Notes: generated by a model not told the origin, from the sequence alone. A stretch of 64,000 nt of DNA from Frigoribacterium sp. SL97 (GCF_026625765.1 NZ_CP113062.1:1302001-1366000); one strand, 5' to 3'. Counted from the stretch's first letter, positions 7,904 to 16,747 are shown. Numbers and translations: made by a program.

Positions 7904-9208
7904 GTGCCGCTGACCCGAGACCTGGGGCTCGCCTGGAGCCTCGCCCGCCGTGCCGTCCGTTCACGCAGCAGTCGACGTCGGCTCGAGCGCGACCCGCGGG
8001 TCGCGGTGACGCCGGCTCCGGGCACCGTGCGCGTCGCCGTGTACTTCGCCGACACGGCCGTCAACATGTACCAGATCCGCCAGTGGTACGCGCCTCTCGC
8101 CCACCTGGCCGAGACCTTCCCCGTCGCCATCGTCGTCCGTTCGCCGGGCACCATGGTGACCATGCTCGACGAGAGCCCGGTGCCGCTGGTCTACGCCCGC
8201 AAGGTGGCCGACCTCGAGGACTTCGTCGCCGCTCAGCCGCTGGCCCTGACCCTGTACGTCAACCAGAACGCCAAGAACTTCCAGATGATGCGGTACGGCC
8301 GCATGTGGCACGTCTTCGTCAACCACGGCGAGAGCGACAAGATGTACATGACGACGAACCAGTTCAAGGCCTACGACTACGCCTTCGTCGCGGGCGACGC
8401 CGCCAAGGACCGCCTCGCCGCCAAGCTCTGGGACTACGACCTCGAGAAGCGCGCCGTGCCCATCGGCCGCCCGCAGGCCGACCACTTCTCGGGCGAGGTG
8501 CCGTACCCCGACGACGACCGCCTCGTCGTGCTCTACGCCCCGACCTGGGAGGGTGACCGTCCCGCGGCCGCGTACGGGTCGATCGCGACGCACGGCCTCG
8601 CCCTCGTCAGGGCTCTGCTGGCGTCGGGGCGTCACCGGGTCGTCTACCGGGCGCATCCGCGGAGCGGCGTGCTCGATCCCGAGTACCGGCGGGCGCACGA
8701 GGCGATCATCCGGGCCCTCGGCGAGGCGAACGCGCGTGATCCCGACGCCCACCACGTCCACGACGTGGGGCCCGAGCTCGGCTGGCAACTGGCCGCGGCC
8801 GACGTCGCCGTGACCGACATCTCGGCGATGGTCTACGACCGCCTGGCCACGGGCCGTCCCCTCGTCGTGACCCGTCCGGTCGCCGTCGAGGCCGACGTCG
8901 ACGAATCGGGCTACCTCGGTGACGCCGAGTGGTTGACGGCCGACGGTGCGGGCGACATCGTCGCCCTCGTCGATCGGGTCGTCGACGATCCGGAGGCGCG
9001 GGGTCGCCTCGAGCACTGGGTCCGTCGTCACTTCGGTGACACGTCGCCCGGAGCGGCCACGCATCGGTTCGAGAGCGCGGTGGCGCGCCTCGTGCAGCTG
9101 CGTGACGACTACGCGGCGCGCCGGCCGTCGACCGATGACCCACGTTCGACCGGTTCGGCGGGCGACGCCGAGCAGGAGGCCGGCGACGCGGAGGCGTCCG
9201 ACCTCTGA
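7904..9208 (+). CDS. CDP-glycerol glycerophosphotransferase family (TagB/TagF-like)
   Basis: A 434-residue member of the TagB/TagF family, which polymerises or primes glycerol-phosphate (or similar) units of wall teichoic acids at the cytoplasmic membrane face. Family features are the catalytic-region HGESDKMYM (conserved His in NHGESDK), LYAPTWEG, the RAHPRSG motif and TDISAMVYD near the C-terminus. The GTG at 7904 is chosen because a strong ribosome site (GAGGAGG) lies seven bases upstream; an ATG at 7902 is in another frame and stops at once. The acidic C-terminal 30 residues are likely disordered. It ends the plus-strand glycopolymer group. Confidence 0.88.
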   Translation: MPLTRDLGLAWSLARRAVRSRSSRRRLERDPRVAVTPAPGTVRVAVYFADTAVNMYQIRQWYAPLAHLAETFPVAIVVRSPGTMVTMLDESPVPLVYARKVADLEDFVAAQPLALTLYVNQNAKNFQMMRYGRMWHVFVNHGESDKMYMTTNQFKAYDYAFVAGDAAKDRLAAKLWDYDLEKRAVPIGRPQADHFSGEVPYPDDDRLVVLYAPTWEGDRPAAAYGSIATHGLALVRALLASGRHRVVYRAHPRSGVLDPEYRRAHEAIIRALGEANARDPDAHHVHDVGPELGWQLAAADVAVTDISAMVYDRLATGRPLVVTRPVAVEADVDESGYLGDAEWLTADGAGDIVALVDRVVDDPEARGRLEHWVRRHFGDTSPGAATHRFESAVARLVQLRDDYAARRPSTDDPRSTGSAGDAEQEAGDAEASDL

Positions 9209-9307
9209 CCCCCGGCACCGCACGCGAGGGGTCTGAGGCACCAGGGCTTTCATGTCTCGGTGCCGTGGACTCTGGATGTCAGACGCTGAGCAGCGTATCC
9301 ATGAGGC

Positions 9308-9613
9308 ATGCCTGAACCGACGTCCGCCGCCGCCCGCCTCTTCGGAGAACGCATCCGTGACGAGCGTCTGCGCCTCGGGCTGAGCCAGGACGAGGTGGCG
9401 CACCTGGCGGGCATGAACGTGTCCAACTACGGAAAGATCGAGCGCGGCATCGGCAACCCCGTGTTGCACACGATCGTCCGTCTCGCCGTCGTGCTCGGGG
9501 TCGACCCGGGCGTGCTGGTCACCGACCTCGGGGCCGATCACCTGCCGCCCGTCCTCGAGGCCTTCACGGCTGCGGACTACGTCGCCGAGAGACGCGCTCG
9601 GCTCAGCAGCTGA
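9308..9613 (+). CDS. Small XRE-family transcriptional regulator
   Basis: A 101-residue DNA-binding protein with one HTH_3 domain at about residues 9-66 (GERIRDERLRLGLSQDEVAHLAG, NVSNYGKIERG, LHTIVRLAVVLGV). The remaining 30 residues show no recognisable ligand-binding domain. It follows the glycopolymer genes on the same strand after a 99-base gap and may be separately transcribed: TATCCA lies exactly six bases before the ATG, a possible leaderless -10, and there is no ribosome site. Its targets cannot be told from sequence. Confidence 0.85.
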   Translation: MPEPTSAAARLFGERIRDERLRLGLSQDEVAHLAGMNVSNYGKIERGIGNPVLHTIVRLAVVLGVDPGVLVTDLGADHLPPVLEAFTAADYVAERRARLSS

Positions 9614-9663
9614 CCCGCCACCTCACGGGAAGGGCTCGTCGGCCAGGGTTCCGTCGACCAGGC

Positions 9664-9945
9664 TCAGAAACTGAACCGCCAGAGGTACTCGTCGCCGCCG
9701 GGCCGGAACCATCGCACGACGGCGATCGCACTCCGGCTCAGTTCGACGCCTAGCACGCAGAGGTCGACGGACTGGGCGGGGTCGAGTCGGGTGGTCGCGA
9801 CGGGGACGAGGAGCCCGGTGCCCACGAGGGTGACCCTGACGCCCGTCACGGTCTCGGGGGAGTCGTTGACCAGCCGGTAGACGCGGGGTGCGCGGGAGCG
9901 GTCGAGGCTGAAGGGGACGGTGTAGGCAAGGGTCGACGTCGTCAT
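9664..9945 (-). CDS. Small protein of unknown function
   Basis: A 93-residue protein I do not recognise. It has no signal peptide or membrane helix. The composition and alternating hydrophobic pattern (RVYRLVNDSPETVTGVRVTLVGTG, then SAIAVVRWFRPGGDEYLWRF) suggest an all-beta immunoglobulin-like fold. Codon use matches its neighbours. It is convergent with the XRE gene and separated by 153 bases from the EcsC gene on the same strand. Confidence 0.6.
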   Translation of the reverse strand: MTTSTLAYTVPFSLDRSRAPRVYRLVNDSPETVTGVRVTLVGTGLLVPVATTRLDPAQSVDLCVLGVELSRSAIAVVRWFRPGGDEYLWRFSF

Positions 9946-10098
9946 GTCGTCGACCCTAGGAGCGACCGACGCGGGTCGACGCGCGTTCTTGTGGACGACG
10001 GCTGACTGGGGAGGACCCGTCGCGGGACGGGTCGCCGCCTCGCGCGAGGCCCGCGTGGCCGCCTCGCGGACGCCGGGTCGCCCTGGCGAGGGGAACGG

Positions 10099-10902
10099 TC
10101 AGAGCGACAGGTCGAGGGGGAATTCGGCAGGGGCCGCACCGAACGCCGTGCGGGCCGTCGTGACGACCTTGCGTCCGAGGAGGTGGTTGCCCGTCCCTCC
10201 CACGACGGCACCGATGCCGAACGGAAGGGCCCTGCCGAGGACCGAAGCCCCCTGCGACGCCGCGAACCGTCGGATGAACTGCTTGCGGATCGTGTCGGTC
10301 AGGCCACTCATGGCCGCCTTGGGGAGTTTCGAGGTCACGAGCTCACCCCAGAACGCGGTCCTGGCCGGGGCCGTCCCCATGGCCTCGCCCGCGAACTGTC
10401 GGACGAGGCTGGCACCCGGGCCGCCAAGCAGCATCGCCATGACGAGGGCCCGGGCGCGGTCGGGGTCCGAGACGGCGATGCCGTGGACCTCGGTCACGGA
10501 CTGCGCGAAGAGGGCGCTCGCCTCGAGGAAGCCCGCGGTCTCGACACCCGAGAGGGCCAACGACACGCCCCAGCCGACACCGGGGATCACGGCGCTGGCC
10601 CCGACGGCGGCCCCGCCGGTCGTCACCGCGGCGAGGTACTCGCGTTCGAGGATGGTGATCAGCTTCTGTGGCGTCGCCTTCTTGTGCCGACGGCGCAGCG
10701 TGGCGACGTGCTTGACGACCACCGGACGTTGGACGGCCAGCAGCTTGTCGAGACGGCGCACCCAGGCGGTGTCCTCGGACCTGTCGGGCGCGGACGTCTG
10801 GTAGTGGTACTCGGTCGAGTTCCCGGCGTCACGGGCGACGAGTCGTCCGTCCGCCGTCGAGGCGTCGTGGTCGGGGCTGTGGGACTGACTGCGTTCGGGC
10901 AC
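10099..10902 (-). CDS. EcsC family protein
   Basis: A 267-residue member of the EcsC family, named after a protein of the Bacillus ecs operon whose biochemical role is unclear. A polar N-terminus of about 60 residues is followed by the family core: RRHKKATPQKLITILEREYLAAV, then Gly/Ala-rich amphipathic segments (GGAAVGASAVIPGVGWGVSLALSG), and a C-terminal hydrophobic stretch (about 225-245). The protein is probably peripheral to the membrane. It sits nine bases downstream of the polysaccharide ABC ATPase gene on the same strand, so it could be cotranscribed with the exporter. Confidence 0.8.
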   Translation of the reverse strand: MPERSQSHSPDHDASTADGRLVARDAGNSTEYHYQTSAPDRSEDTAWVRRLDKLLAVQRPVVVKHVATLRRRHKKATPQKLITILEREYLAAVTTGGAAVGASAVIPGVGWGVSLALSGVETAGFLEASALFAQSVTEVHGIAVSDPDRARALVMAMLLGGPGASLVRQFAGEAMGTAPARTAFWGELVTSKLPKAAMSGLTDTIRKQFIRRFAASQGASVLGRALPFGIGAVVGGTGNHLLGRKVVTTARTAFGAAPAEFPLDLSL

Positions 10903-10911
10903 GCCTCGACC

Positions 10912-11673
10912 CTACGCCGAGGGGCGGGGAGGGTGATCGGTGGCGTACCGGGCCAGGGCGTCGTCGAGGGGGCCGTCGAACACCAGGGCGCCCTTGTCGA
11001 GGTAGAGGCCCCGTCGGCAGAACCGTTTGAGGTCGCGTTCGTTGTGCGACACGAGGAAGAGCGTCCGACCGTCGGCGAGCATCTCGCCGATCCGGGCGTA
11101 GCACTTCTCACGGAACGCCTTGTCGCCCACGGCGAGCACCTCGTCGACCAGCACGACGGGCTCCTCGAGCCGAGAGATGACGGCGAAGGCGATGCGGACC
11201 TTCATGCCGCTCGAGAGGTGTTTGTAGGGCGTGTCGACGAAGTCGCCGATCTCGGCGAACTCGATGATCTCGTCGAATCGCCGGTCGATCTCGGGGCGGG
11301 ACATGCCGTGCAGGCCGGCGGTCAGGTACACGTTCTCCCGGACGGTGAGGTCGGCGACGAAGCCACCGGTGATCTCGATGAGCGGCGCGACGCCGCCCGT
11401 CACCTCGACGGTGCCGGTGTCGGGCAGGATCACCTCGGCCACCAGCTTCAGCAACGTGGACTTGCCCTGGCCGTTGCGTCCCACGACGCCGATGGCCTCG
11501 CCCGGCTGCACCTCGAAGCTGATGTCGCGCAACGCCCAGAACTCGCCCGGCCGCGACCGCCTGCCGCTGTCGGCGAAGAGGTCCTTGAACGACCGTCGGC
11601 CACGTCGGTTGCGGCGGAAGCGGATTCCGACCCCGTCGACGCGGATCACGGGGCGAGGTCCGGTGACGGTCAT
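10912..11673 (-). CDS. Polysaccharide ABC exporter, ATP-binding subunit (TagH/Wzt-like)
   Basis: A 253-residue ATPase of the polysaccharide/teichoic acid exporter group. Walker A is GRNGQGKST, the signature region is HLSSGMKVRIAFA and Walker B is PVVLVDEVLAVGD; the VLAVGD ending is characteristic of the TagH/Wzt/RfbB branch. It lacks the C-terminal substrate-recognition domain found in some Wzt proteins. The ATG at 11673 is chosen over longer frames because it overlaps the permease stop (TGATG), indicating translational coupling. With the permease it probably exports the lipid-linked polymer made by the products of 5111-9208. Confidence 0.9.
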   Translation of the reverse strand: MTVTGPRPVIRVDGVGIRFRRNRRGRRSFKDLFADSGRRSRPGEFWALRDISFEVQPGEAIGVVGRNGQGKSTLLKLVAEVILPDTGTVEVTGGVAPLIEITGGFVADLTVRENVYLTAGLHGMSRPEIDRRFDEIIEFAEIGDFVDTPYKHLSSGMKVRIAFAVISRLEEPVVLVDEVLAVGDKAFREKCYARIGEMLADGRTLFLVSHNERDLKRFCRRGLYLDKGALVFDGPLDDALARYATDHPPRPSA

Positions 11674-12470
11674 CAGATCTCCTTCAGGACGGCACGTTCG
11701 CTGGCTCGGAAGACGAGCAGCCCGACCGCCAGGACCACGACGCACACGCCTCCACCGACGAGCACCTCGGTGAGGTCGAACTGCTCCGGGAAGAACGCCG
11801 ACCGGTAGAGGCCGAAGATGCCGCTCAGCGGGTTGAACGCCGCCAGCAGGTGGAGGCTCTCGGGGAGGTCCTGGGTGCCGTAGATGATGGGCGAGGCGTA
11901 GAAGGCGAACCGGAGGGCGAGCTTCGTGGCGCGCTCCAGGTCGCGGAAGAACACGACGAGCGGCGCGACGATCAGCCCCACCCCGGCGACGAGCACGGTC
12001 TGCATGACCATGGCCAAGGGGAAGAACACCACCTGCCACTGCAGGTGCGCGCCGCCTACGACGGCGAACAAGGCCAGGACGGGAAGGCTGAGGGCGAACT
12101 CGATGCCCTTCGAGCCGACGAGCCGGAACACCCAGATCGTCCGGGGGATCTTGGTCGACCGGACGAGCTTCGCCTCGCGGATGAACGCCCGGGTGCTGTC
12201 GGACACCGCACCGTTGAACCACATCCAGGGCAGGAGGCCCGAGAGCAGGAAGACGATGTACGGCTCGTCGCCGACCGACCGCTTGAAGACGACCGAGAAG
12301 ACGAAGAAGTAGATGCCCGACATGACGAGCGGGTCGAGGATCGACCAGAAGTAGCCGAGTTTCGACGTCGAGTACCGGACCTTGAGGTCGCGGCTCGTCA
12401 GCAGCCACAGCGTCTGTCGGTACCGCGCGAAGCCGCTACGACGGGGCCGTTCGGCCAGGTCAGTGCTCAC
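11673..12470 (-). CDS. Polysaccharide ABC exporter, permease (TagG/Wzm-like)
   Basis: A 265-residue ABC-2 type permease with about six membrane helices. The amphipathic N-terminal interface segment (LWLLTSRDLKVRYSTSKLGY) is typical of TagG/Wzm/KpsM proteins, as are the ASPIIYG and NPLSGIFGLYR motifs near the C-terminus. It moves lipid-linked surface polymer across the cytoplasmic membrane together with the downstream ATPase. It is in a probable minus-strand operon: nucleotidyltransferase, 61-base gap, permease, ATPase. Confidence 0.9.
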   Translation of the reverse strand: MSTDLAERPRRSGFARYRQTLWLLTSRDLKVRYSTSKLGYFWSILDPLVMSGIYFFVFSVVFKRSVGDEPYIVFLLSGLLPWMWFNGAVSDSTRAFIREAKLVRSTKIPRTIWVFRLVGSKGIEFALSLPVLALFAVVGGAHLQWQVVFFPLAMVMQTVLVAGVGLIVAPLVVFFRDLERATKLALRFAFYASPIIYGTQDLPESLHLLAAFNPLSGIFGLYRSAFFPEQFDLTEVLVGGGVCVVVLAVGLLVFRASERAVLKEI

Positions 12471-12531
12471 GGACGTCCTTCTCGTTCAGGACACCAGGCA
12501 CCGGCGCGCAGCCGTCGGGAGACGGCTCGGT

Positions 12532-13245
12532 TCAGACGAACAGGTTCGCGCGCTCGAGGTCTTCGGCGAAGTCGACCTCGACGGCGTAGAGGTCGGAGAT
12601 GTCCACGGGCTCAAAGCGTAGCCCGTCCTGGCCGATGGCCAGTTCGATGCCACGCTCGAAGTAGTCCTGGTTGTCGACCTTCGAGAGCTGGTGCATGAGC
12701 GTCGCCTTGTCGGCCTTCGACACGAAGTTGATGCCGACGGCCTCGCCCAGACCACCCTTGACCTGCTTGGACAACTCGGCGATGTAGCCCTCGGCATCGG
12801 TCGTGTACTTGACCTCTTCGTCGGACACCTTCGAGGTGTTGACGGTGACGAACGACTGGTCGTCGCGGACCAGGCGGGCCGCGCGAGTCAGGGCCGTGGG
12901 GTCGAAGACGACGTCGCCGTTCATCCACAGGACGCCACCGGAGGCGCTGGCCCGCAGGGCGCGGAGCAGGCTCTTCGACGTGTTGGTCTGGTCGTACATC
13001 TCGTTGTAGACGAACGAGGCCGACGGGAACGCCTCGACGATGTGCTCGAACTTGTAGCCCACGACGACGGTCACCCGGGCGTCGGGCCCGAAGGCGTCCC
13101 GGATGTTGTCGAACTGTTGCTGCATGATGGTGCGGCCGTCGTTGAGCTCGGTCAGTGCCTTGGGCAACGAGCGGCCGAGGCGGCTGCCGAGCCCGGCGGC
13201 CAGGATGACGATCTGCTGGCGGTGGTTCGTGTCGTTCTTGCTCAC
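12532..13245 (-). CDS. Sugar/alcohol-phosphate nucleotidyltransferase
   Basis: A 237-residue NTP transferase. The activating motif VILAAGLGSRLGRSLPKAL at the N-terminus carries the G-x-G-x-R loop and the catalytic lysine, and LWMNGDVVF is the metal-binding acidic motif. It resembles LicC-like cytidylyltransferases and other small nucleotidyltransferases that make CDP- or UDP-activated units for surface polymers; the substrate is not resolved. The GTG at 13245 is chosen because GAGGAG lies seven bases upstream; longer frames run through a non-conserved region. It is the first gene of the minus-strand exporter operon and may supply the activated alcohol used by the CDP-alcohol or CDP-glycerol enzymes. 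Confidence 0.82.
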   Translation of the reverse strand: MSKNDTNHRQQIVILAAGLGSRLGRSLPKALTELNDGRTIMQQQFDNIRDAFGPDARVTVVVGYKFEHIVEAFPSASFVYNEMYDQTNTSKSLLRALRASASGGVLWMNGDVVFDPTALTRAARLVRDDQSFVTVNTSKVSDEEVKYTTDAEGYIAELSKQVKGGLGEAVGINFVSKADKATLMHQLSKVDNQDYFERGIELAIGQDGLRFEPVDISDLYAVEVDFAEDLERANLFV

Positions 13246-13509
13246 GCTGGTCTCCTCACAAGGGGCGAGCCCATGCGGGACGGGCTCTGCGGTGGCCCCG
13301 GCGGTGCGGACCGGACCCGTCTCTGGGTGCGATTCGCCTCGTGTTCGAGCGGTGTTCACCGCGGAGCATCGATCTGGACACGTCGTCGTGCTGTTGCAGA
13401 CTACCCGATGGGGCCAGGAGCGGCCAGGGACCGTGCCCGAAGCGTGTCCGTTTCGTGATATGAGTCACCCGTCGACCGGTCGGCGTCGCGGCCTTGGTAC
13501 GGTGGGGCG
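13246..13509 (+). other. 264-base divergent intergenic region
   Basis: This is the space between the starts of the minus-strand exporter operon and the plus-strand ABC ATPase gene. Besides the -10 box for the right-hand gene (entered separately), AGACTA at 13398-13403 reads TAGTCT on the minus strand and is a weak -10 candidate for the exporter operon with a leader of about 150 bases. The sequence around 13385-13430 is less GC-rich than its surroundings. I see no ORF with coding character in it. Confidence 0.4.
13498..13503 (+). promoter_or_regulatory. -10 box for a leaderless start
   Basis: TACGGT fits the actinobacterial TANNNT -10 consensus and lies exactly six bases before the ATG at 13510, with no ribosome site between. 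Transcription would begin at or next to the start codon. Confidence 0.5.
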
Positions 13510-14907
13510 ATGGCTGGACGGCGCGAGGACGAATTGGGTGACATCGCCCCCGACTCGACACCGGGTGACGACACGGTCGGGGCGGTGGGCGCGTCCGACC
13601 AGGGGGAGAAAACAGTGGACGACGACTCGACGACCGCGGGGGACGTGGCCGAGGGGACGGCTGAGTCGACGGAGGCCGCGACGCCCCGCGTCCCGGTGAC
13701 GAAGTCGTCGACCGCGCGCAAGCCCCCGGCACCCCGGAAGCCCTCGTCGCCCCGCAAACCCTCGCAGCGCACCGCCGCCGACCGGTCGGCGGCGGCCAAG
13801 AAGGCAGCAGCAACCCGTGCCGCGAACGCGCGCGCCCGGGCCGAGGCGGCGGCGAAGGCCGCGGAAGAAGAGGTCGTCGCCGAACTCGCCGACGCGGGTG
13901 CCACGACGGACGGTACGGTCGTCGTCCCCGTCTCGGCCGACGACTACTTCGGCGACGCCCTGACGGCCGAGGAGGAATCGGCGGTCGCCCCGGACGACAC
14001 GCTCGCCGCCGACGCACCGACGACCGCCGGCGCGACCGCCCCGGCCGACGAGGCCACCGTCGAGGTCCCCGAGGCCGACGGCGGCGACGTCGAGGCCCTC
14101 GACAGCGAGGGCGACGTCCGACCGACCCGCCAGGTCGACGTCGAGGCGCCCGTCGTGCTGTCGATCTCGGGGCTCATGAAGCGCTACGGCGGCACGGTCG
14201 CCGTCGAGAACGTCGACCTCGAGGTGCGGGCCGGGTCGTTCTACGGCATCGTCGGTCCGAACGGGGCCGGCAAGACGACGACCCTGTCGATCGTGACCGG
14301 CCTCCTGCGTCCCGACGCCGGCACCGTGACCGTCCTCGGGGCCGACGTCTGGCGAGACCCGGCCGCGGCGAAGCGAAGCCTCGGCGTCCTCCCCGACCGC
14401 CTGCGGCTCTTCGACCGGCTGACGGGTGCCCAGCTCCTCTACTATTCCGCGACCCTGCGGGGGCTCGACGGCGTCACGGCGCGCAAGCGCTCCTCCGACC
14501 TCGCCACCGCGTTCGGGCTCCACGACGCGCTCGGCCGTCTCGTCAGCGACTACTCCGTGGGCATGACGAAGAAGATCGCCCTGGCCGCCGCGATCATCCA
14601 CTCGCCCCGGGTCCTCGTCCTCGACGAGCCCTTCGAATCGGTCGACCCCGTCTCGGCCGCGACCGTGACGGACGTCCTGCAGCGCTACGTGGCCGGGGGC
14701 GGGACGGTGCTGCTCTCGAGCCACAGCATGGACCTGGTCGAGCGCATCTGCGACAGCGTCGCGGTGATCGTCGACGGCCACGTGCTCGCCAGCGGCACGG
14801 TCGACGAGGTTCGGGCCGGACGCTCCCTCGAGCAGCGGTTCGTCGAGCTCGCCGGCGGGCGCGCGGTCACGGAGGGCATGGAATGGTTGCAGAACTTCTC
14901 CGACTGA
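13510..14907 (+). CDS. ABC transporter ATPase with long low-complexity N-terminus
   Basis: A 465-residue protein with two unlike halves. Residues 1 to about 213 are low-complexity: Asp/Thr-rich, then Ala/Lys/Arg/Pro-rich (RKPPAPRKPSSPRKPSQR, AAAKKAAATRAANARARAEAA), then acidic. Residues from about 215 form an ABC-2 type ATPase domain with Walker A GPNGAGKTT, a signature variant DYSVGMTKKIALA and Walker B RVLVLDEPFE. The ATG at 13510 follows a TANNNT box by six bases. The gene overlaps the permease gene by 25 bases. The substrate is unknown; the basic tail could bind nucleic acid or anionic polymer, but this is speculation. Confidence 0.85.
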   Translation: MAGRREDELGDIAPDSTPGDDTVGAVGASDQGEKTVDDDSTTAGDVAEGTAESTEAATPRVPVTKSSTARKPPAPRKPSSPRKPSQRTAADRSAAAKKAAATRAANARARAEAAAKAAEEEVVAELADAGATTDGTVVVPVSADDYFGDALTAEEESAVAPDDTLAADAPTTAGATAPADEATVEVPEADGGDVEALDSEGDVRPTRQVDVEAPVVLSISGLMKRYGGTVAVENVDLEVRAGSFYGIVGPNGAGKTTTLSIVTGLLRPDAGTVTVLGADVWRDPAAAKRSLGVLPDRLRLFDRLTGAQLLYYSATLRGLDGVTARKRSSDLATAFGLHDALGRLVSDYSVGMTKKIALAAAIIHSPRVLVLDEPFESVDPVSAATVTDVLQRYVAGGGTVLLSSHSMDLVERICDSVAVIVDGHVLASGTVDEVRAGRSLEQRFVELAGGRAVTEGMEWLQNFSD

Positions 14908-16448
14908 GGCTCCAGACGATCGGCAACACGGTCCGCTTCGGGCCCCGCCGACTGACCGTCGCCGTGGCGTCCGTGCTGGCCGTGCTGATCGTGACCATCG
15001 CGGTCGCGAGCCTCGTGAGCGGCCTGCGTGATGCGCCCCTCGACGACGTGCGCGCCCTCGCGGTCGGCGGGGGAGCCCTCTTGCTGGTCGGATTCGCCGT
15101 CGTCCCCTTCGCGACGGTCCGTCCTGCCTGGAGCGACCCCCGCCGCCTCGCCGTCCTCGGCGTGCCCGAGGGGCGGGCGGCGATCGGACTCGCGCTCGGT
15201 GCCGCGGTCGGACTCCCCACGCTGGCCCTGCTGGTCCTCTCGACCGGGTACGTCCGGGCCTGGGGCGAGGGCACCGGCGTCGCCGCCGTCGCGGTCGTGG
15301 GGGCACTCGTCGCCGGCGTCACCGCGCTGTTGTTGGCCCTCGTGGCCTCGACGCTGAACAGCGTCGTCCTGACCTCCCGTCGCGGTCGCGAACTCGCACT
15401 CGTCGGTGCCGTGCTCGTCGTGCTGCTCGCCGTGCCCGTGGTCGTCGACCTCGTCCGTCTCTCGCTGCCCGGCCGTTCGGGCACCGGCGTGGTCGCGGAC
15501 GCCCTCGCCTGGACGCCCTTCGGAGCCGCGCTGGCGCTCCCCGGTCACGTCGCCGCAGGTCAGACCGGTCGCGTCGTGGCCGACGTCGCCATCGCCGCCG
15601 TCACGCTCGTGGCGCTCTGGCTCGCCTGGCGGGCACTCGTCGCGCGCGCGTTCGTCGACCGACCCGAGCCCGAGGAGGTCGACGACGGCGACGGACTCGG
15701 GTGGTTCGAGTACGTCAGGGCCTCGCCGACCGGAGCCGTGGCGGGCCGCAGCCTCACCTACTGGATGCGCGACGCCCGCTACCGCATGTCGCTCGTCATC
15801 ATCCCGTTCCTCCCGTTGCTCGTCGTCCCCCTCGGCATCGCGGGTGTCAGCTGGAACTGGCTGGCCCTCGTCCCGGTGCCGATCATGTGCCTGATCCTGG
15901 GGTTCCTGCCGCACAACGACGTGGCCTACGACAGCACGGCGCTCTGGATGCACGTGGCGTCCGACACGCGGGGTCTGGCGGACCGGGTGGGTCGACTCGC
16001 GCCTCCTCTGCTGATCGGCGTCCCGCTCGTGGTGCTCGGCTCGGTCGTCGCCACCTGGTTGTTCGGCGACTGGCAGGCCCTGCCGTCCGAGCTGGGGGTC
16101 AGCGCCGGCTTCCTCCTCAGCGGCCTCGGTCTCTCGAGCCTGGTGTCGGCCCTCCTGCCGTACGCCACGGTCCGACCGCACGACGACCCGTTCCAGCAGC
16201 CGCAGTCGAACGGCGCGACCGCGGCCTGGGCCCAGACCGTCATGATCGGGGGAGCCGTCCTCGCCACCGCACCCGCCCTCTGGTTCGCCGGTCGCGGGCT
16301 CATCACGGGCTACCCCGCGGGTGGCACGTGGGCGCTGGTCCTCGGCGTCGGCATCGGACTCGTCGTGCTGGTCGCGGGTGTCGCCCTGGGTGCCCGGGTC
16401 TTCTCGCGGCGGGCTCCCGAGCTGCTGGCGTTCGCCCTCCGCAGCTGA
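14883..16448 (+). CDS. ABC-2 type transporter permease, large
   Basis: A 521-residue integral membrane protein with about 10-12 hydrophobic helices, spread from about residue 18 (TVAVASVLAVLIVTIAVASLV) to 510. It starts within the 3' end of the ATPase gene (25-base overlap), which indicates a two-gene transporter. The ATG at 14883 is the natural start; a basic N-terminal segment (ELLRLRLQTIGN) precedes the first helix. A soluble stretch near 262-290 carries RPEPEEVDDGDG. No family-specific motif gives the substrate. Confidence 0.82.
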   Translation: MVAELLRLRLQTIGNTVRFGPRRLTVAVASVLAVLIVTIAVASLVSGLRDAPLDDVRALAVGGGALLLVGFAVVPFATVRPAWSDPRRLAVLGVPEGRAAIGLALGAAVGLPTLALLVLSTGYVRAWGEGTGVAAVAVVGALVAGVTALLLALVASTLNSVVLTSRRGRELALVGAVLVVLLAVPVVVDLVRLSLPGRSGTGVVADALAWTPFGAALALPGHVAAGQTGRVVADVAIAAVTLVALWLAWRALVARAFVDRPEPEEVDDGDGLGWFEYVRASPTGAVAGRSLTYWMRDARYRMSLVIIPFLPLLVVPLGIAGVSWNWLALVPVPIMCLILGFLPHNDVAYDSTALWMHVASDTRGLADRVGRLAPPLLIGVPLVVLGSVVATWLFGDWQALPSELGVSAGFLLSGLGLSSLVSALLPYATVRPHDDPFQQPQSNGATAAWAQTVMIGGAVLATAPALWFAGRGLITGYPAGGTWALVLGVGIGLVVLVAGVALGARVFSRRAPELLAFALRS

Positions 16449-16461
16449 GCCGAGGTCGACG

Positions 16462-16467
16462 TACGAT
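16462..16467 (+). promoter_or_regulatory. -10 box for a leaderless start
   Basis: TACGAT lies exactly six bases before the DUF3039 start codon at 16474, and no ribosome site is present. This fits leaderless transcription. Confidence 0.55.
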
Positions 16468-16473
16468 GTCTGC

Positions 16474-16734
16474 ATGACTGACACGCAGACGGGCGGCGGC
16501 CTCGACGTCATGGACCGCGAGCTCGAGAAGCTCCTGAACGACGAGGCGATCGACCCGGGCGACCACGAGCGCTTCTCGCACTACGTGAAGAAGGACAAGA
16601 TCATGGAGTCCGCGTTGAGCGGCAAGCCCGTCAAGGCGCTCTGCGGCAAGAAATGGACGCCCGGTCGCGACCCCGAGAAGTTCCCGGTGTGCCCGACCTG
16701 CAAAGAGATCTACGAGAAGATGACGTCCGAGTGA
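16474..16734 (+). CDS. DUF3039 domain protein
   Basis: An 86-residue actinobacterial protein matching the DUF3039 family in length and motifs: the HERFSHYVKK segment and two Cys clusters, ALCGKKWTP and FPVCPTCKEIY, which likely form a small zinc ribbon. The function is not known. The ATG at 16474 is used rather than an upstream in-frame start at 16321, because the latter lies inside the permease gene and the -10 box sits directly before 16474. It is convergent with pncB, an arrangement I recall in related genomes. Confidence 0.87.
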   Translation: MTDTQTGGGLDVMDRELEKLLNDEAIDPGDHERFSHYVKKDKIMESALSGKPVKALCGKKWTPGRDPEKFPVCPTCKEIYEKMTSE

Positions 16735-16747
16735 GCTCGGCGCCTGA

